DNA of 64,000 nucleotides, from the NCBI RefSeq assembly GCF_963855985.1, contig NC_087093.1, forward strand, positions 69,501 through 133,500, in the 5' to 3' direction. A model generated the notes under the pieces. That model was given only the letters and a program-made list of their open reading frames with translations. It had not been told where the DNA came from and made no database searches. The stretch comes from Ostrinia nubilalis (Eukaryota; Arthropoda; Insecta; Lepidoptera; Crambidae). Position numbers and translations under genes: made by a program. Numbering within the stretch: the first letter of the stretch is position 1; every line of letters starts with the position of its first letter. Positions 1 to 24,169 of this stretch are shown here, in pieces.

Positions 1-236
1 AGCTTTCCGCCCGCGGCTTCGCCCGCGTGGAATTTTGTCTGTCACAGAAAAACTTTATCGCGCGCGTCCCTGTTTCAAAAACCGGGATAAAAACTATCCT
101 ATGTTCTTTCCCGGGACTCAAACTATCTCTATGCCAAATTTCATCAAAATCGGTTGCGAGGTTTAAGCGGGAAAGCGTAACAGACAGACAGACAGACAGA
201 GTTACTTTCGCATTTATAATATTAGTTGGGATATTA
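1..236 (+). repeat. Lepidopteran SINE/LINE-tail repeat, copy A (cut by window edge)
   Basis: Starts with the GC-rich 'cccgcggcttcgcccgcg' head, contains a (CAGA)n stretch near 181-200, and ends in 'catttataatattagt'. The same head and tail occur at 1333-1593 (inverted) and 38595-38816. Head and tail match a retroposon tail I recall as common in butterflies and moths; the exact family name is not certain. A 70-codon reading frame within it is not a gene. Confidence 0.75.
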
Positions 237-567
237 TAATATTATATTATATAGTTGGGATATTAGTTGGGATTTAGGCCATAGCTACTTCCAAAAAAAA
301 ACAGTGGGTGAAGAATATTTTTTTTTACATAATGACTGTCTTGGGTAACTTAATTTCATCGTAACTTTCAAAATAGAAAATCAATGCACAAAATACAGTA
401 GCTACATACATTTTTCAAAATTACCTGAATTTATATTGCCAGAGCAACTATGAAGTACTTAGAACAGTAAAAAAATTGTGCATTAGTGCATAATTTTTAC
501 CGTTCAATGTTACTCAAGATGCCTGTATTTTTATGAGCTAAATTTACATATAAACATTTATTTCATC

Positions 568-690
568 ACTAGCTTTTGCCTGCGGCTTTATCAGTGTGAA
601 ATTTAGTTTGTCACATATTGTCATAAATTATAGTGTAATAAAATGTGTTATTCTGGGTTATAAACATACTGTAGTTTTTGCGTGAAATAG
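568..690 (+). repeat. Degenerate copy of the lepidopteran retroposon tail
   Basis: Begins 'actagcttttgcctgcgg' and runs to 'tagtttttgcgtgaaatag', which also occurs in the copies at 35480-35858 and 56617-56725. It is diverged and lacks the CAGA stretch. Confidence 0.5.
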
Positions 691-997
691 TAAAAAACAA
701 AATGTATTAAAATACAGGGACGTGCTATTTTTTTTTTTTTATATGACAGGAGGCAAACGAGCAAATGGATCATCTGATGTATGTATTAGGTATTGACATA
801 ATGAAGAATGTTCACTAATTTTGTTTTTTAGCTTTCTGTATTCTCTGTTAAAAATAAAAAATACACGTGAAAGAATTATTTCGATATGTCAATTAGTTTC
901 TAAGATATTGAATTTTAAAAGTGCGGGCGGCGGCCGGCCCGCCATTTTATGCGCGTGACGTCATATTACAGTGACTGGCTCATATTTGTATGGGTGG

Positions 998-1318
998 AAT
1001 CTTGCAAGCTGAATTAATACCAACTTCCAGACAACCAATTAAGCTGAAATTTCGCAAACACATGTGATTTGGATGACCATGCAATATTATGGTGACATGG
1101 AGCTGATCTGATGATGGAGCTGGAAGGTGGCCATAGGAACTCTATAATAAAACGACTTAAATGCATCGAGTTTGGGCTCGTTCGTTTTGTATTGATGAGT
1201 ATTTTAATTATATATAGTAATCGGGGTCTAATGATGAAGCTGGGATGTAATTCGCAATAAAACGACACAATCGCATCAAGTTTGGGTTTGGTTCAATTTT
1301 AATTTCTGTGATGGGTCT
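998..1318. repeat. Interspersed repeat, lepidopteran type
   Basis: Contains two related half-units ('ataaaacgac...gcatcgagtttggg' near 1148 and 'ataaaacgac...gcatcaagtttggg' near 1256) and a 'tgatgatggagctggaaggtggcc' type block I recall from moth genomes. It is an internal imperfect direct duplication, with no coding potential. Confidence 0.45.
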
Positions 1319-1332
1319 GGGTGTTAATCCCA

Positions 1333-1358
1333 ACTAATATTATAAATGCGAAAGTAAC

Positions 1359-1411
<53 letters not shown>

Positions 1412-1593
1412 TACGCTTTCCCGCTTAAACCTCGCAACCGATTTTGATGAAATTTGGCATAGAGATAGTTTGAGTCCCGGGAAAGAACATAGGATAGTTT
1501 TTATCCCGGTTTTTGAAACAGGGACGCGCGCGATAAAGTTTTTCTGTGACAGACAAAATTCCACGCGGGCGAAGCCGCGGGCGGAAAGCTAGT
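1333..1593 (-). repeat. Lepidopteran SINE/LINE-tail repeat, copy B (inverted relative to copy A)
   Basis: Reverse complement of the repeat at the window start, nearly identical over its length. It carries an expanded (TCTG)n microsatellite at about 1360-1411 where copy A has only a few units. With copy A it forms arms of about 235 bp around a spacer of about 1.1 kb. Confidence 0.75.
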
Positions 1594-2279
1594 ATGTATG
1601 ATAAGTTTGTATTTACAAAAAAAAATGTATTTAAGTATGTTTATATCCGTTTTCTAGTGAGCGGACACTGTGAATGTACGTCACGCGGGGTCACGTGACC
1701 GTCGGCGGGACTCAATATTTAAGCGAACTTTGAATGCCTATAAAATCATAACTACTGGGTATTTTTGAATGAAATAAAAACTAATGTATTTGTAAATGTA
1801 AAAGCTTAACTGTAACATAGGTTTCAAGTGATTTTGCATACCTAGTAACATTCTCAATTAGGTATCTAAAATATTTGAGCTCGAAACTGATTTGTTCTGT
1901 TTGTGTTAATGAGTATGGCTGTATAGTATGCCTTTATATTTATAATCTTAATCCAGCGGCGCTTTGATTTTCCCCGTCGCGGTATACAAGACTTAGTGTA
2001 TTCGAAGGAATGGCATGTTTATGGGCAACATTACAAAATGAGATAATGCCCTTGCTAGGTACCACAATAAATTGTTTTTATTATCAGTTGACCACTCCTT
2101 TGGAACAAAAAAAAACCCATTGTGGGTTCAATTCCCGCCTTAGGCAGTTCAATTTTTTCTAGTTATTTATTATTTTCAAATTAGTTTGAGATGCAACTCT
2201 TAACGCTAAAAATTAAATAACTAAAAATAAATATAATATAAACCCTAAATTATAAGAGAAATTTAAAAGATCCTCGTGT

Positions 2280-2510
2280 TGTAAGAGCCGCCGGGCGCTG
2301 GGAGCGGCGGGCGCTGGGCGGCGCTCGGAGCGGCGTGACGGTTAATTTTCGTAGATGGACGCGGAACTAGATCGAGACTGCAGTTTGTGTAGAAAAAACG
2401 CTTATGATTGGAGCTCGCGGCTCGCGCGGCGCATCCTTGAAAGTTTAACCACCCCGCGCGGTCACTGCCGCCGGGCCCGCCGCGGCGGCGGCTTGTTTTT
2501 CTACGACTTT
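2280..2510. other. GC-rich island, function unknown
   Basis: An abrupt GC- and CpG-rich block in AT-rich sequence, with repeated 'gggcgctgg' and 'ggagcggcg' words. A 60-codon reading frame crosses it but matches nothing I know. It could be a promoter or 5' untranslated exon (for example of the downstream kinase gene), or a fragment of a mobile element. No kinase glycine loop can be read in it. Confidence 0.35.
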
Positions 2511-2818
2511 ATATTTTCGGCTCACACCTTTGCATAATAGCACTAAGTTTGCACTCATAGCCTTGTCACATTCGTTTTGCAATATCTCTCATTCTCAGAC
2601 TCATTTGCCTCTCACTATGGATTTTGGTATGATTGCAAACTATTAGCGAGATCACTTCATGTTGCGTGTATCAATCGATGTCCTTACAAATACAAAACGA
2701 GTCCATAAATAACCCAACATGGTGACATTAAATAAATGCTATGAACACTGAAAATCATTTACTAAATAAATATTTTTTTAATATTAATAAATTTTACTTT
2801 ATGCAATCTGCATTAATA

Positions 2819-3431
2819 GGCCAGTAGAATTAGATTTTAAATCGGAAATAAGGCATTGGAGTCGAACCTTGGACCAGGCATACGGCTAATGCAGTCGTGC
2901 AGGAGGGTGCAGCCATAGTAGATAACACAGTCGTTCAGGAGAGTGCAAGTAAGAGGTGCAGCAACCGTACTTAAGGATCGGCTGGGACGAACAAGGATAG
3001 CTGGTGAATCCAACTCGCGAGCCATGACAGGGATACGCTGGTTAAGGTGGCCCTTTATAAGGCTTGGGAGCCTGCGGGTGACGAGCTATTGGACGTAAAG
3101 AGGATTATTAATTATACGTACATTTTCTACTTTGTCGAAGATAAGCACGAGAACGGTTTGTCCAAAACATGAATTTGGTCTTATTTAATGCAGGATTAAG
3201 TGCTCTTCAACCGTCATGAAGAACACTTTTCGATAGGGTAAGTCCTTTACGCGGTATAACCGGAAAACCGAAAAAACGCCTCTTTCGGGGGCCCCCACCA
3301 CTTAAGCACAACTATGTCGAAGTCGAAAACCTAGGAGAGTCTTTATGGGCAACTAATGAAGCCATTAAAGCAAAAAAATCTTTTGTAGGAATTATTTCCG
3401 ATTTAATTCATTTTTGTGAATTCTACTGGCC
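2819..3431. mobile_element. TA-flanked inverted-repeat element (MITE-like)
   Basis: The ends form an inverted repeat: 'ggccagtagaatt' at 2819 and its complement ending at 3431, with similarity continuing to an 'aaatcggaaata' block on each side (about 35 bp, imperfect). TA lies on both sides (2817-2818 and 3432-3433), as for Tc1/mariner-type insertion. No transposase is visible. Confidence 0.6.
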
Positions 3432-3433
3432 TA

Positions 3434-4018
3434 TAAAGGTGCGCACCGAGTTAAAAAAAATACTAATGGCGGCGCACCCTCTAAATTTTGACCGGCGCCG
3501 GCGTGAGATTTAGTAGGTTTCGATGAAGTCTACGCTCCATCCAGCGCCCATCCAGCTAAGTCCACTCAACAAAGCAGGTGTAGAATGGGTGAGCTGGTAC
3601 CTAAGCAATTTCTTCAAAACTTGTAGGGGGAGGGGAATTAAAGTTTCCACTTTTGAGTTTTTCGCTATTAACCATAAATGGTACTTTGTTTCTAAAGTAC
3701 GAAAAATCGTAGAACATTATATGGGGATGAAATCTTTTATTTCTGAGGATTACGTAAGTTTTGGGCAAGCGCTTTTTTTAAAATGATCTCTAATCTTTCA
3801 GCTTTCAAAAAGTATCAATTCAATTCAATGTTTTAGAGTGGAGTAGTTCACAATTAATGGTTTTTGGTAACAAGTCAGAAATTTCTAAAAAAATCTAATA
3901 ACTTAGTAATCATCCAGTTTTGACCCCTGGTTCACTGGACGTAATTTGTTGCTAATGACCTTTAGTATAATCCCTTTCAAGGAATAGGTTGAGTTTCCCT
4001 GTCACCGTGTATACATAT
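3434..4018. other. Intergenic stretch, nothing recognised
   Basis: An 87-codon frame at 3523-3786 has no recognisable domain and no splice or promoter context, so I do not call it a gene. The stretch ends at the ATAT target duplication of the following LTR-type element. Confidence 0.4.
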
Positions 4019-4336
4019 TCTTAGAAATAACATCCGCTACGTCAGCGTGACGTCATATCGTTCGGTCCTGTTGTCTCTGTCTTAGAGTGGGAATGCACGA
4101 GAAACCGGCCGCCCGGCGCGCCGCGACACTTCGCTCGAGCGCTTGGCTGTGACGGACGTTCTCTCGGTTCAGGGACTGTGATATTTGTGACCTAGATCAT
4201 TATTTCTGGCATAGGCATATTTCTTATTACGTTAATTTGATTTGTGGAATTATTGTTTTCGGTTATTTTATAAATCGATATTTGCTGGTGCCGCTCATTA
4301 CTTTTAAAAAAGCACTCTCACCTCTGATCCTTAAGA
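4019..4336 (+). repeat. 5' LTR-like direct repeat
   Basis: 318 bp, as far as I can read base-for-base identical to 7755-8072. It contains a TGACGTCA-type palindrome (cgtgacgtcata near 4047) and a GC-rich block (4105-4145) in its first half, which may be promoter sequence, and an AT-rich second half. Confidence 0.8.
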
Positions 4337-4511
4337 TCAGAAGTGGGATAGACCACGCGTTCTAACCGTTTTTGCCATCTATTGTTGCCTTAGTTTGTGA
4401 TTATCAGTGCAGTGTTAAAAGTTAAGATGACCAGGCGTTCGTCTAGATTAAAAAAAGAACGTGATTATTCTCGTAGGCAGTGTCGTGATAAAAGTTAGTT
4501 AAACGTCGGGT

Positions 4512-4772
4512 TTGTTTGAATATCGAATGCCGCCGTTAAATGAACGTGTGCATCGATCGAGTATTGAGTATCGAGGTAGGTCACCACCTAGGCGATGTGT
4601 ACGCACTCCGCGTCGTAGTCCTATTGGGAATCGTGAATATTCACGTAGCCCTCATAGTGATTTTTGTAGGCGCTGTGACAGTTCGTACGGCCGCCGCCAT
4701 AGCTCGCGCGACGATGTGTTTGGGAAAATTTTGTCGCGAATTGACTCGTTTGAGGGTGGATTGCAATTGTAA
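4512..4772 (+). CDS. Short Arg/Ser-rich frame, gag-like remnant
   Basis: 86 codons, rich in Arg, Ser and Pro (RSPPRR, RRSPIG, SRSPHS) and followed by a short hydrophobic-periodic end (VFGKILSRIDSFEGGL). An in-frame-looking upstream piece with another start (MTRRSSRLKKERDY, from 4427) is separated from it by stops. Position just inside the 5' LTR and the RS-rich basic composition suggest the N-terminal part of a gag-type protein that has lost its remainder. There is no zinc knuckle or capsid domain, and the identification is weak. Confidence 0.35.
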   Translation: MFEYRMPPLNERVHRSSIEYRGRSPPRRCVRTPRRSPIGNREYSRSPHSDFCRRCDSSYGRRHSSRDDVFGKILSRIDSFEGGLQL

Positions 4773-6350
4773 GTGACACCGTCCAATATTATTTTTCTGG
4801 AGCTTCTCATTTGCGGCAGTATGGGCCATAAAAAGGGTGGCGCTGCCCAAAGGAAACTAAATACGGAGAGTGCGGTCCTACAGCGCGACGCGACTGCGAA
4901 ACCATCACCGTCGACACCGGATGATGGGAGGAGTAATAAATAGGCTTGTGTAGTACATGTACTATGTACTAATAGGAAGCAATTCCTTTAGTTCACTTTA
5001 GTACAGCCGATCACGAATAAATAGGTGTGAACGACACGTTAAATTGGTGACAAGCGCAGGCGTGCGAGATGGATTCGGCTCTGTGAGTGTGTTGCGAGTA
5101 TTTTGCGACATTGTACTTAAAGGTGATAGTAATAAAGACGTTTTTCGTTCGATCTGATTAAAAAAAAATCGGTGTACGAAAATGAACTAACTACATTTGA
5201 CCAATTGTACTAGTTCGGAGCGATCTGTCACAGATCCGTTCAGTGTCCGAGTAAGAACAAGCCTAGTAATAAATATTGCACGTTTTGTATTGGTCATTTT
5301 GTCGATTCTTACTTTCAAAAGCAGAGTTGGGGAATTCGAGTGGGAGGCGGTCTTCAAGTGTGTTTTTGCTTAGAGTCGAATCCCAGCTCAGTGGCATAAT
5401 ACCCGCAATATTAGTGTAAAAAGTACCCGTTAATATTTTGATTGACAGCGGGTCATACATTTCGTTAATGTCCTAATCAGTTTTGAAGCGTTGTAATTTT
5501 ATTTTAATAGAATCCCGACTTATCGTGTGATGCGAGGAATCGGAAGTCAGGAGGTTGAATCAACTACGTACGTGACAACTTTTCAAAATCTTGTAAGCAA
5601 CGCGATAGTTCTTGTGGTTTTCGTGATGGATCACAAGACGATGTCTTAGTAAAAATTTTGGTTTGACCAAACAAAATAATTATGTAGTGGGTAACCTTCC
5701 CACGTCTTCGTCAGTAGTACTACCGTCGACTCCAAATCAAATCAAATCATTTATTGCATTACATGTGTGGTTTGACAATTTCGAGCCCTGACCCTGAGTG
5801 TCGTGCGCTGCTTTTGCTGGATTCCGAGAGGCGCATTCCTGTGGATGCGGTGGCCCTGGGGGCATGGAGCAAGAGCACCAGCGCGACCCGCGCAACTACC
5901 AGGGAGGACGTAGTGAACAGGAATATTGGCGCTTTGTCTGGTTTGCTACAAACAAGGTCCTGTCACTTTTGTATTTCTTTTCTTATCTACCCTTGTATAC
6001 TCACGGACATTGCCCGGGTGCGGCGTGACCGGAGGGAGCGGCGAGCGTTCGGCGAACGAACGAGCAATGTTTGGTTCGCAAGCGAACATCGAAGAATACG
6101 ATCCTGACGAATATGTGCATAATTTTTGATATTTGATGTGCAGAGGAAGGCCGAGCGTGTATTTTGAAGTGAACGTGCTGCCCATACAAGTTTAAACGGG
6201 CACTGGCGCATCACCGCTATGACTTGGAGTTGCTGGCTGGGTTCTGCATCGAAAAACCCAGGAGGCCGCCGAGCACACGGGCTTGTGGCGCGGCGAGTGG
6301 ACTCCAGGGGCTTGCGGAGCATTCTTGGAGGATGGCGAATCTTCACTTGA
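4773..6350. other. Interior of the LTR-type element without recognisable genes
   Basis: Several overlapping frames of 60-150 codons lie between 5750 and 6450 on both strands, but they are mutually overlapping, have stop-riddled neighbours and show no family motif. One GC-rich patch (about 5990-6060) carries repeated 'gaacgaacgag' words. I treat it as non-coding element interior. Confidence 0.4.
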
Positions 6351-7145
6351 CATGCAAATACGGCCTCTGTCAGTTTCTGGCTTTGTCCAGGCAGACGCTG
6401 ACTGGTTTTTAATACCTGAAGCGTAGTGTTGATTTTGACATGCAAATACGGCCTCTGTCAGTTTCTGGCTTTGTCCAGGCAGACGCTGACTGGTTTTTAA
6501 TACCTGAAGCGTAGTGTTGATTTTGACATGCAAATACGGCCTCTGTCAGTTTCTGGCTTTGTCCAGGCAGACGCTGACTGGTTTTTAATACCTGAAGCGT
6601 AGTGTTGATTTTGACATGCAAATACGGCCTCTGTCAGTTTCTGGCTTTGTCCAGGCAGACGCTGACTGGTTTTTAATACCTGAAGCGTAGTGTTGACTTT
6701 GACATGCAAATACGGCCTATGTCAGTTTCTGGCTTTGTCCAGGTAGATGCTGACTGGTTTTTAATACCTGAAGCGTAGTGTTGACTTTGACATGCAAATA
6801 CGGCCTCTGTCAGTTTCTGGCTCTGTCCAGGCAGACGTTGATGGTTTTTAATACCTGATGCGTAGTTTTGATTTTGACATGCAAATATGGCCTCTGTCAG
6901 TTTCTGGCTCTGTCCAGGCAGACGTTGATGGTTTTTAATACCTGATGCGTAGTTTTGATTTTGACATGCAAATAGGGCCTCTGTCAGTTTCTGGCTCTGT
7001 CCAGGCAGACGTTGATGGTTTTTAATACCTGAAGCGTAGTGTTGGTTTTGACATGCAAATACGGCCTCTGTCAGTTTCTGGCTCTGTCCAGGCAGACGCC
7101 GCGGGTTTTTAATACCCAAGGCGTAGTGTTGGCATGCAAATATGG
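6351..7145 (+). repeat. Tandem array, ten 81-88-bp units each with an ATGCAAAT octamer
   Basis: Unit starts (catgcaaat) are at about 6351, 6439, 6527, 6615, 6703, 6791, 6878, 6965, 7052 and 7133. The period is 88 bp for the first six steps, then 87, and the last complete unit is 81. The first four units are almost identical; later ones diverge progressively (gctttgtcc to gctctgtcc, deletion of one base at the tgactgg step). Every unit carries a perfect ATGCAAAT, the POU/octamer binding motif. Reading frames of 63-170 codons across the array are by-products of the repeat. Confidence 0.85.
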
Positions 7146-7754
7146 CCTCTGCTGACGGCAACGGGGTAGTAAGCACATTATGCAAACTTTGGGCCTCTTT
7201 TTGTGCTTACTGTTCTAACTTGTCTACGGAAAATAGCATTCTAGAGCTAAATATTATTCGTAGGACTAGTCATTTATTTCCCACATTTGTAATTTTATTT
7301 TCACTAATTGATTTTTTATTATTCACCGTCTGAGTTTAGTTATTTTTAACATCAATTTTGGATCTCTTATCGCAATCACATGAGTGCACGCATGGGATTG
7401 TGCTAAAAGGCTGTGATCTTCCTAATATTTGTGAATTTTAACTTCAAGAAACGACGGTTTCACTTCGGTTCCTTGTAACTGTCATACATTGAACATACAC
7501 CACTGACATTCCAGATAACCATGGAACCGAACATGGGTGAACCAACCTGGTGAGGGTCAGCCTCAAGCTGCACCTCAGGGCTCCAAGCATCAGCTTCCTG
7601 CGGACCAGGGCTGCGATGACCAGCCTTTGGCGGGACCGAGCTGCGCAGACCAGTTTTCAAACGTTGGCGAGGTTATGCTACGCGCGGAAGAAGCCGTGGC
7701 TGATGGGGAGCAGGCAGGCAGCGGTCGAGGACGCCGCACGATCAGGAACGGCCG

Positions 7755-8072
7755 TCTTAGAAATAACATCCGCTACGTCAGCGTGACGTCATATCGTTCG
7801 GTCCTGTTGTCTCTGTCTTAGAGTGGGAATGCACGAGAAACCGGCCGCCCGGCGCGCCGCGACACTTCGCTCGAGCGCTTGGCTGTGACGGACGTTCTCT
7901 CGGTTCAGGGACTGTGATATTTGTGACCTAGATCATTATTTCTGGCATAGGCATATTTCTTATTACGTTAATTTGATTTGTGGAATTATTGTTTTCGGTT
8001 ATTTTATAAATCGATATTTGCTGGTGCCGCTCATTACTTTTAAAAAAGCACTCTCACCTCTGATCCTTAAGA
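7755..8072 (+). repeat. 3' LTR-like direct repeat
   Basis: Identical to 4019-4336 and followed by the right copy of the ATAT duplication. The sequence just upstream (7537-7754) has a Gln/Gly/Pro-rich frame that could be the eroded tail of an element protein; no motif is recognisable. Confidence 0.8.
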
Positions 8073-8164
8073 ATATAGTTTAAAATTATTAATTTGTATA
8101 ATTAATTATTTTAAAATATATTGTAAATAATGTAAACACCTGTTCTATAAATAATAAAAAAACG

Positions 8165-8362
8165 TTATTTAAGCTGAAGAGTTCGTTTGCTTGAACGCGC
8201 TAGTCTCGGGCACTACTGGTCCGATTTGATCAATCCTTTTTGTGTTGGATAGCCTATTCGTCGAAGAATAACATCCCCATACAGTCAATAGGGTTAGGAG
8301 CAGTAAAGAAAAATTATGCAAAAACGGGAAATATTAAAGTCGCGGGCACAGCTAGTGTTAAA
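8165..8362 (+). repeat. Lepidopteran LINE/SINE 3'-tail fragment
   Basis: Words such as 'gaacgcgctagtctc' and 'actactggtccgattt' are, from memory, typical of an RTE-like retroposon tail common in Lepidoptera. There is no coding sequence. It ends with 'cgcgggcacagctagtgtt', another common tail end. Confidence 0.45.
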
Positions 8363-8374
8363 AAAATGGAATAA

Positions 8375-8547
8375 GAGTAGGCGCACATAGTTGATTTTTC
8401 GTCGGCCGATAGTTGTCGGGCTGTTGATCAGTATGGGTATGTATGGGAGTGCGCACACTGCGCCGATTCAATTTGGCCGATTCTTCATACAATTTGAAAT
8501 CGGGCACAACTATCGGCCAACTAAAAATCAACGGTGTGCGCCTACTC
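8375..8547. mobile_element. PIF/Harbinger-type MITE, TAA target duplication
   Basis: 173 bp with about 40-bp inverted ends (gagtaggcgcac... / ...gtgcgcctactc) and TAA on both sides (8372-8374 and 8548-8550). A 3-bp TWA duplication is the signature of PIF/Harbinger elements. It ends about 50 bp before the acceptor of the first visible Chk1 exon, so it lies in an intron unless that exon belongs to an unusual first exon. Confidence 0.75.
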
Positions 8548-8600
8548 TAAAGCACGCGGGGCTTCCGTGAAGGCGCCGCTAATGGCCGCTTGTGGTGCAG

Positions 8601-22180
<13,580 letters not shown>

Positions 22181-22234
22181 TTGTGTTAATATTATAGCTA
22201 GCGATATCACACTATTTTTGTACTGATTTTTTAT

Positions 22235-22240
22235 AATAAA
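22235..22240 (+). terminator. Poly(A) signal AATAAA of Chk1
   Basis: Perfect AATAAA, 55 bp after the stop codon, followed by an AT-rich stretch. This gives a very short 3' untranslated region. Confidence 0.7.
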
Positions 22241-22319
22241 CTCCTTTAAAATTAAATCGATTTTATTTTCACATAATGGCACCTGTCTTATCCTCGTAAG
22301 ACCGAGGTTAAATTTTTTA

Positions 22320-23067
22320 AGGAGGTAAGACCGAAGGTCCTTCAAAAAGTACTAAAATTTTATACCCTGTCAGTCCCAGCACTTCAAGTTAAAATTTTCA
22401 TATGATAAAGTTATCCCACTGATGTCAGTTACTGGAGCTCTATGTTATGATGTATAGAGATGATCTACCGAAAAAAAAAACGCATTGTTTTGGTCCTTCC
22501 TAAGGAACTTACGGTTTTACTAACTAAAAAGTTAAAATTGAAATTTCACATTTACAGTTTTGGCAAGAATAACTCATCGATTTATATAATTTACAAAATG
22601 TATTTAAATATACAATATGTCGATGAGTCGTTTTATTTGAAGTTTTTGTTTTATTAAACATTTTTCCAACCAACAGGGCCAATTATTATCGTCCGAAGGT
22701 CCTCTGTAGTGTACTATAAATTTGAATGTTCATAGATATTGGAACATTCGATGAAAACAAAAAAAAATTGTCTCGCGACATCAATCATAATTTCTAATTA
22801 AGGATTCTGGCATATTAATAAGTAAAAACACTCAAAGGTTTCACAAGTAACTAAAGATTTTCTTAACACATCGGCGCGGTCGCTCCATTTTGTCAAAGTG
22901 AGTGACATTTATTGACGTGAGTGACATTTATTGACAGCTGTCAATGCGTTCAGGAATCCAAGCTCGTTTGGATACCCAATAAAACAATTACCATTTGGCG
23001 CGAAAATTTGAACAAAAACGGATGATGAAGTTTTGGGTCATTAGAAAGGACCTTCGGTCATACCTAC
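22320..23067. mobile_element. Possible inverted-repeat element (aaggtccttc ends)
   Basis: 'gaggtaagaccgaaggtcct' near 22320 and 'aggaccttcggtcatacct' near 23047 are near complements, and further 'accgacggtcttacg' words follow at 23131. The interior is AT-rich without a frame of interest. Boundaries are uncertain. Just downstream of Chk1. Confidence 0.35.
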
Positions 23068-23174
23068 TAGATTGATTTTCAAATGTTCAGGACGGAATGA
23101 CTTTGTGAATTTGGTTCTTTTAAAGGGACCGACGGTCTTACGAAGTTATAGATGAACTATAGAGACCCAATACA

Positions 23175-23342
23175 CTGAACTGTCCTATCCGTGACATTGA
23201 CAGGGGGGCCCTGCCGTCAATACCGGATCGCTGGTTCCAATTTTTGCCACGTTGGAAACTACACTCGCGAGCAAAAATATGGAATCACCCTTTTTGTTTC
23301 GAGCGAACAAATTAAATTTAATGTGTTTGGTGGGACAGTTCA
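23175..23342. mobile_element. MITE, TGAACTGTCC ends, copy 1
   Basis: Ends tgaactgtcc / ggacagttca, interior 'gtcaataccgg' and 'ttccaatttttgcca' shared with 44311-44451. A 100-codon frame that crosses it is repeat-derived. Confidence 0.6.
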
Positions 23343-23570
23343 GTGTAGTTCATCTATTAGCACGCTCACAGATGTGAAAGGTGTCTGCCTCGAACCGTGT
23401 CTGACACACTCGATGTCTGTAGATATAGGGACCTTAACGTGCGCACTTACATATACCACTGAAGAAATAGTTGGCCGTAGCGACCTTTATTAAAACTTAT
23501 AACTAACCGAGTGGGGCATCTGGTAAACGCATGATTTTTTGCAGGAAAAATACATAATTCATTAAAGTTC

Positions 23571-23686
23571 TAATGCTGCGTTTACACTGCGCGGAAATTA
23601 GCCAAGTCAAGTCAAAAAAACAGGAGTGGGGATGAATTATGAATGAATTTCATCCCCACTCCTGTTTTTTTGATAACGCAGCGTAA
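23571..23686. mobile_element. Foldback MITE, family 2, copy 1
   Basis: Ends 'taatgctgcgttta' and 'gataacgcagcgtaa', with a strong inner hairpin 'aacaggagtggggatgaa' / 'ttcatccccactcctgtt'. Closely related to 32931-33087. Confidence 0.75.
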
Positions 23687-23713
23687 TATAGGTATCGCTG
23701 GGGCCAACTATTA

Positions 23714-23843
23714 GTGAGCTGCCACACTGGCGGATTGCAACGAGGCGGAAACATTGCGCACCCGTCGCGCAAACGCTAGGCGTGTTCGCTGCGTCGCCGT
23801 TCCGCTTTGAAATCGCTTGCAATCCGCCAGTGTGGCAGCTCAC
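23714..23843. mobile_element. PIF/Harbinger-type MITE, TTA target duplication
   Basis: 130 bp, inverted ends gtgagctgccacactggcgg / complement, about 28 bp, flanked by TTA on both sides (23711-23713 and 23844-23846). Confidence 0.75.
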
Positions 23844-24169
23844 TTAATGGTGGTTCGATAAATCAAACAAAACCCAACTTTTTATTACAATGTTTAATAC
23901 AAAATTGCCTTAATTTTCACGGCGCCGACAATATTTAGGTCGAGACTAGAGTGGCGTTATCAGTCTCAACGCTCGACTCTTAGATACATCAAAATATACT
24001 ACAAAATTAAACCACGTCTGGGACTCCTGACTCAAAACTTATCCAACCTGAAGCGTAAGTTCATTCTATCACGCACACAACTTAATTAAAATTATTACAT
24101 TAGTTCCTGTGATTCTGTCCCTATTACAGATGATGTAGACTAGAAAATGAGACAAGCCGTGGTTCAATT

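Larger units (their letters stand above)
4019..8072 (+). mobile_element. Non-autonomous LTR-retrotransposon-like element, complete
   Basis: Two direct repeats of 318 bp (4019-4336 and 7755-8072) that I read as identical flank a 3.4-kb interior. The terminal repeats start TCTTAG and end CTTAAGA, a short inverted end, and the unit is bounded by a 4-bp direct repeat ATAT (4015-4018 and 8073-8076), as expected for integrase insertion. The interior has no reverse transcriptase, integrase or protease frame. It holds a short Arg/Ser-rich frame near its 5' end and a ten-unit tandem array near its 3' end. No clear primer-binding site complementary to a tRNA 3' end and no clean polypurine tract are visible. 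It resembles LARD-type derivatives that depend on proteins of another element. Identical LTRs imply recent insertion. Confidence 0.75.

Noticed and set aside
5754..6445. 117- and 152-codon overlapping frames on opposite strands
   Set aside because: No recognisable domain, mutually overlapping, inside the non-coding part of an LTR-type element.
6351..7145. CRISPR-like array
   Set aside because: Units are continuous head-to-tail copies without unique spacers, in an insect genome.
6192..7185. Minus-strand reading frames of 70-170 codons with repeated ACQNQHYASGIKN words
   Set aside because: They are translations of the 88-bp tandem array; unit length changes shift frame, there is no family match, and the array is better explained as non-coding.
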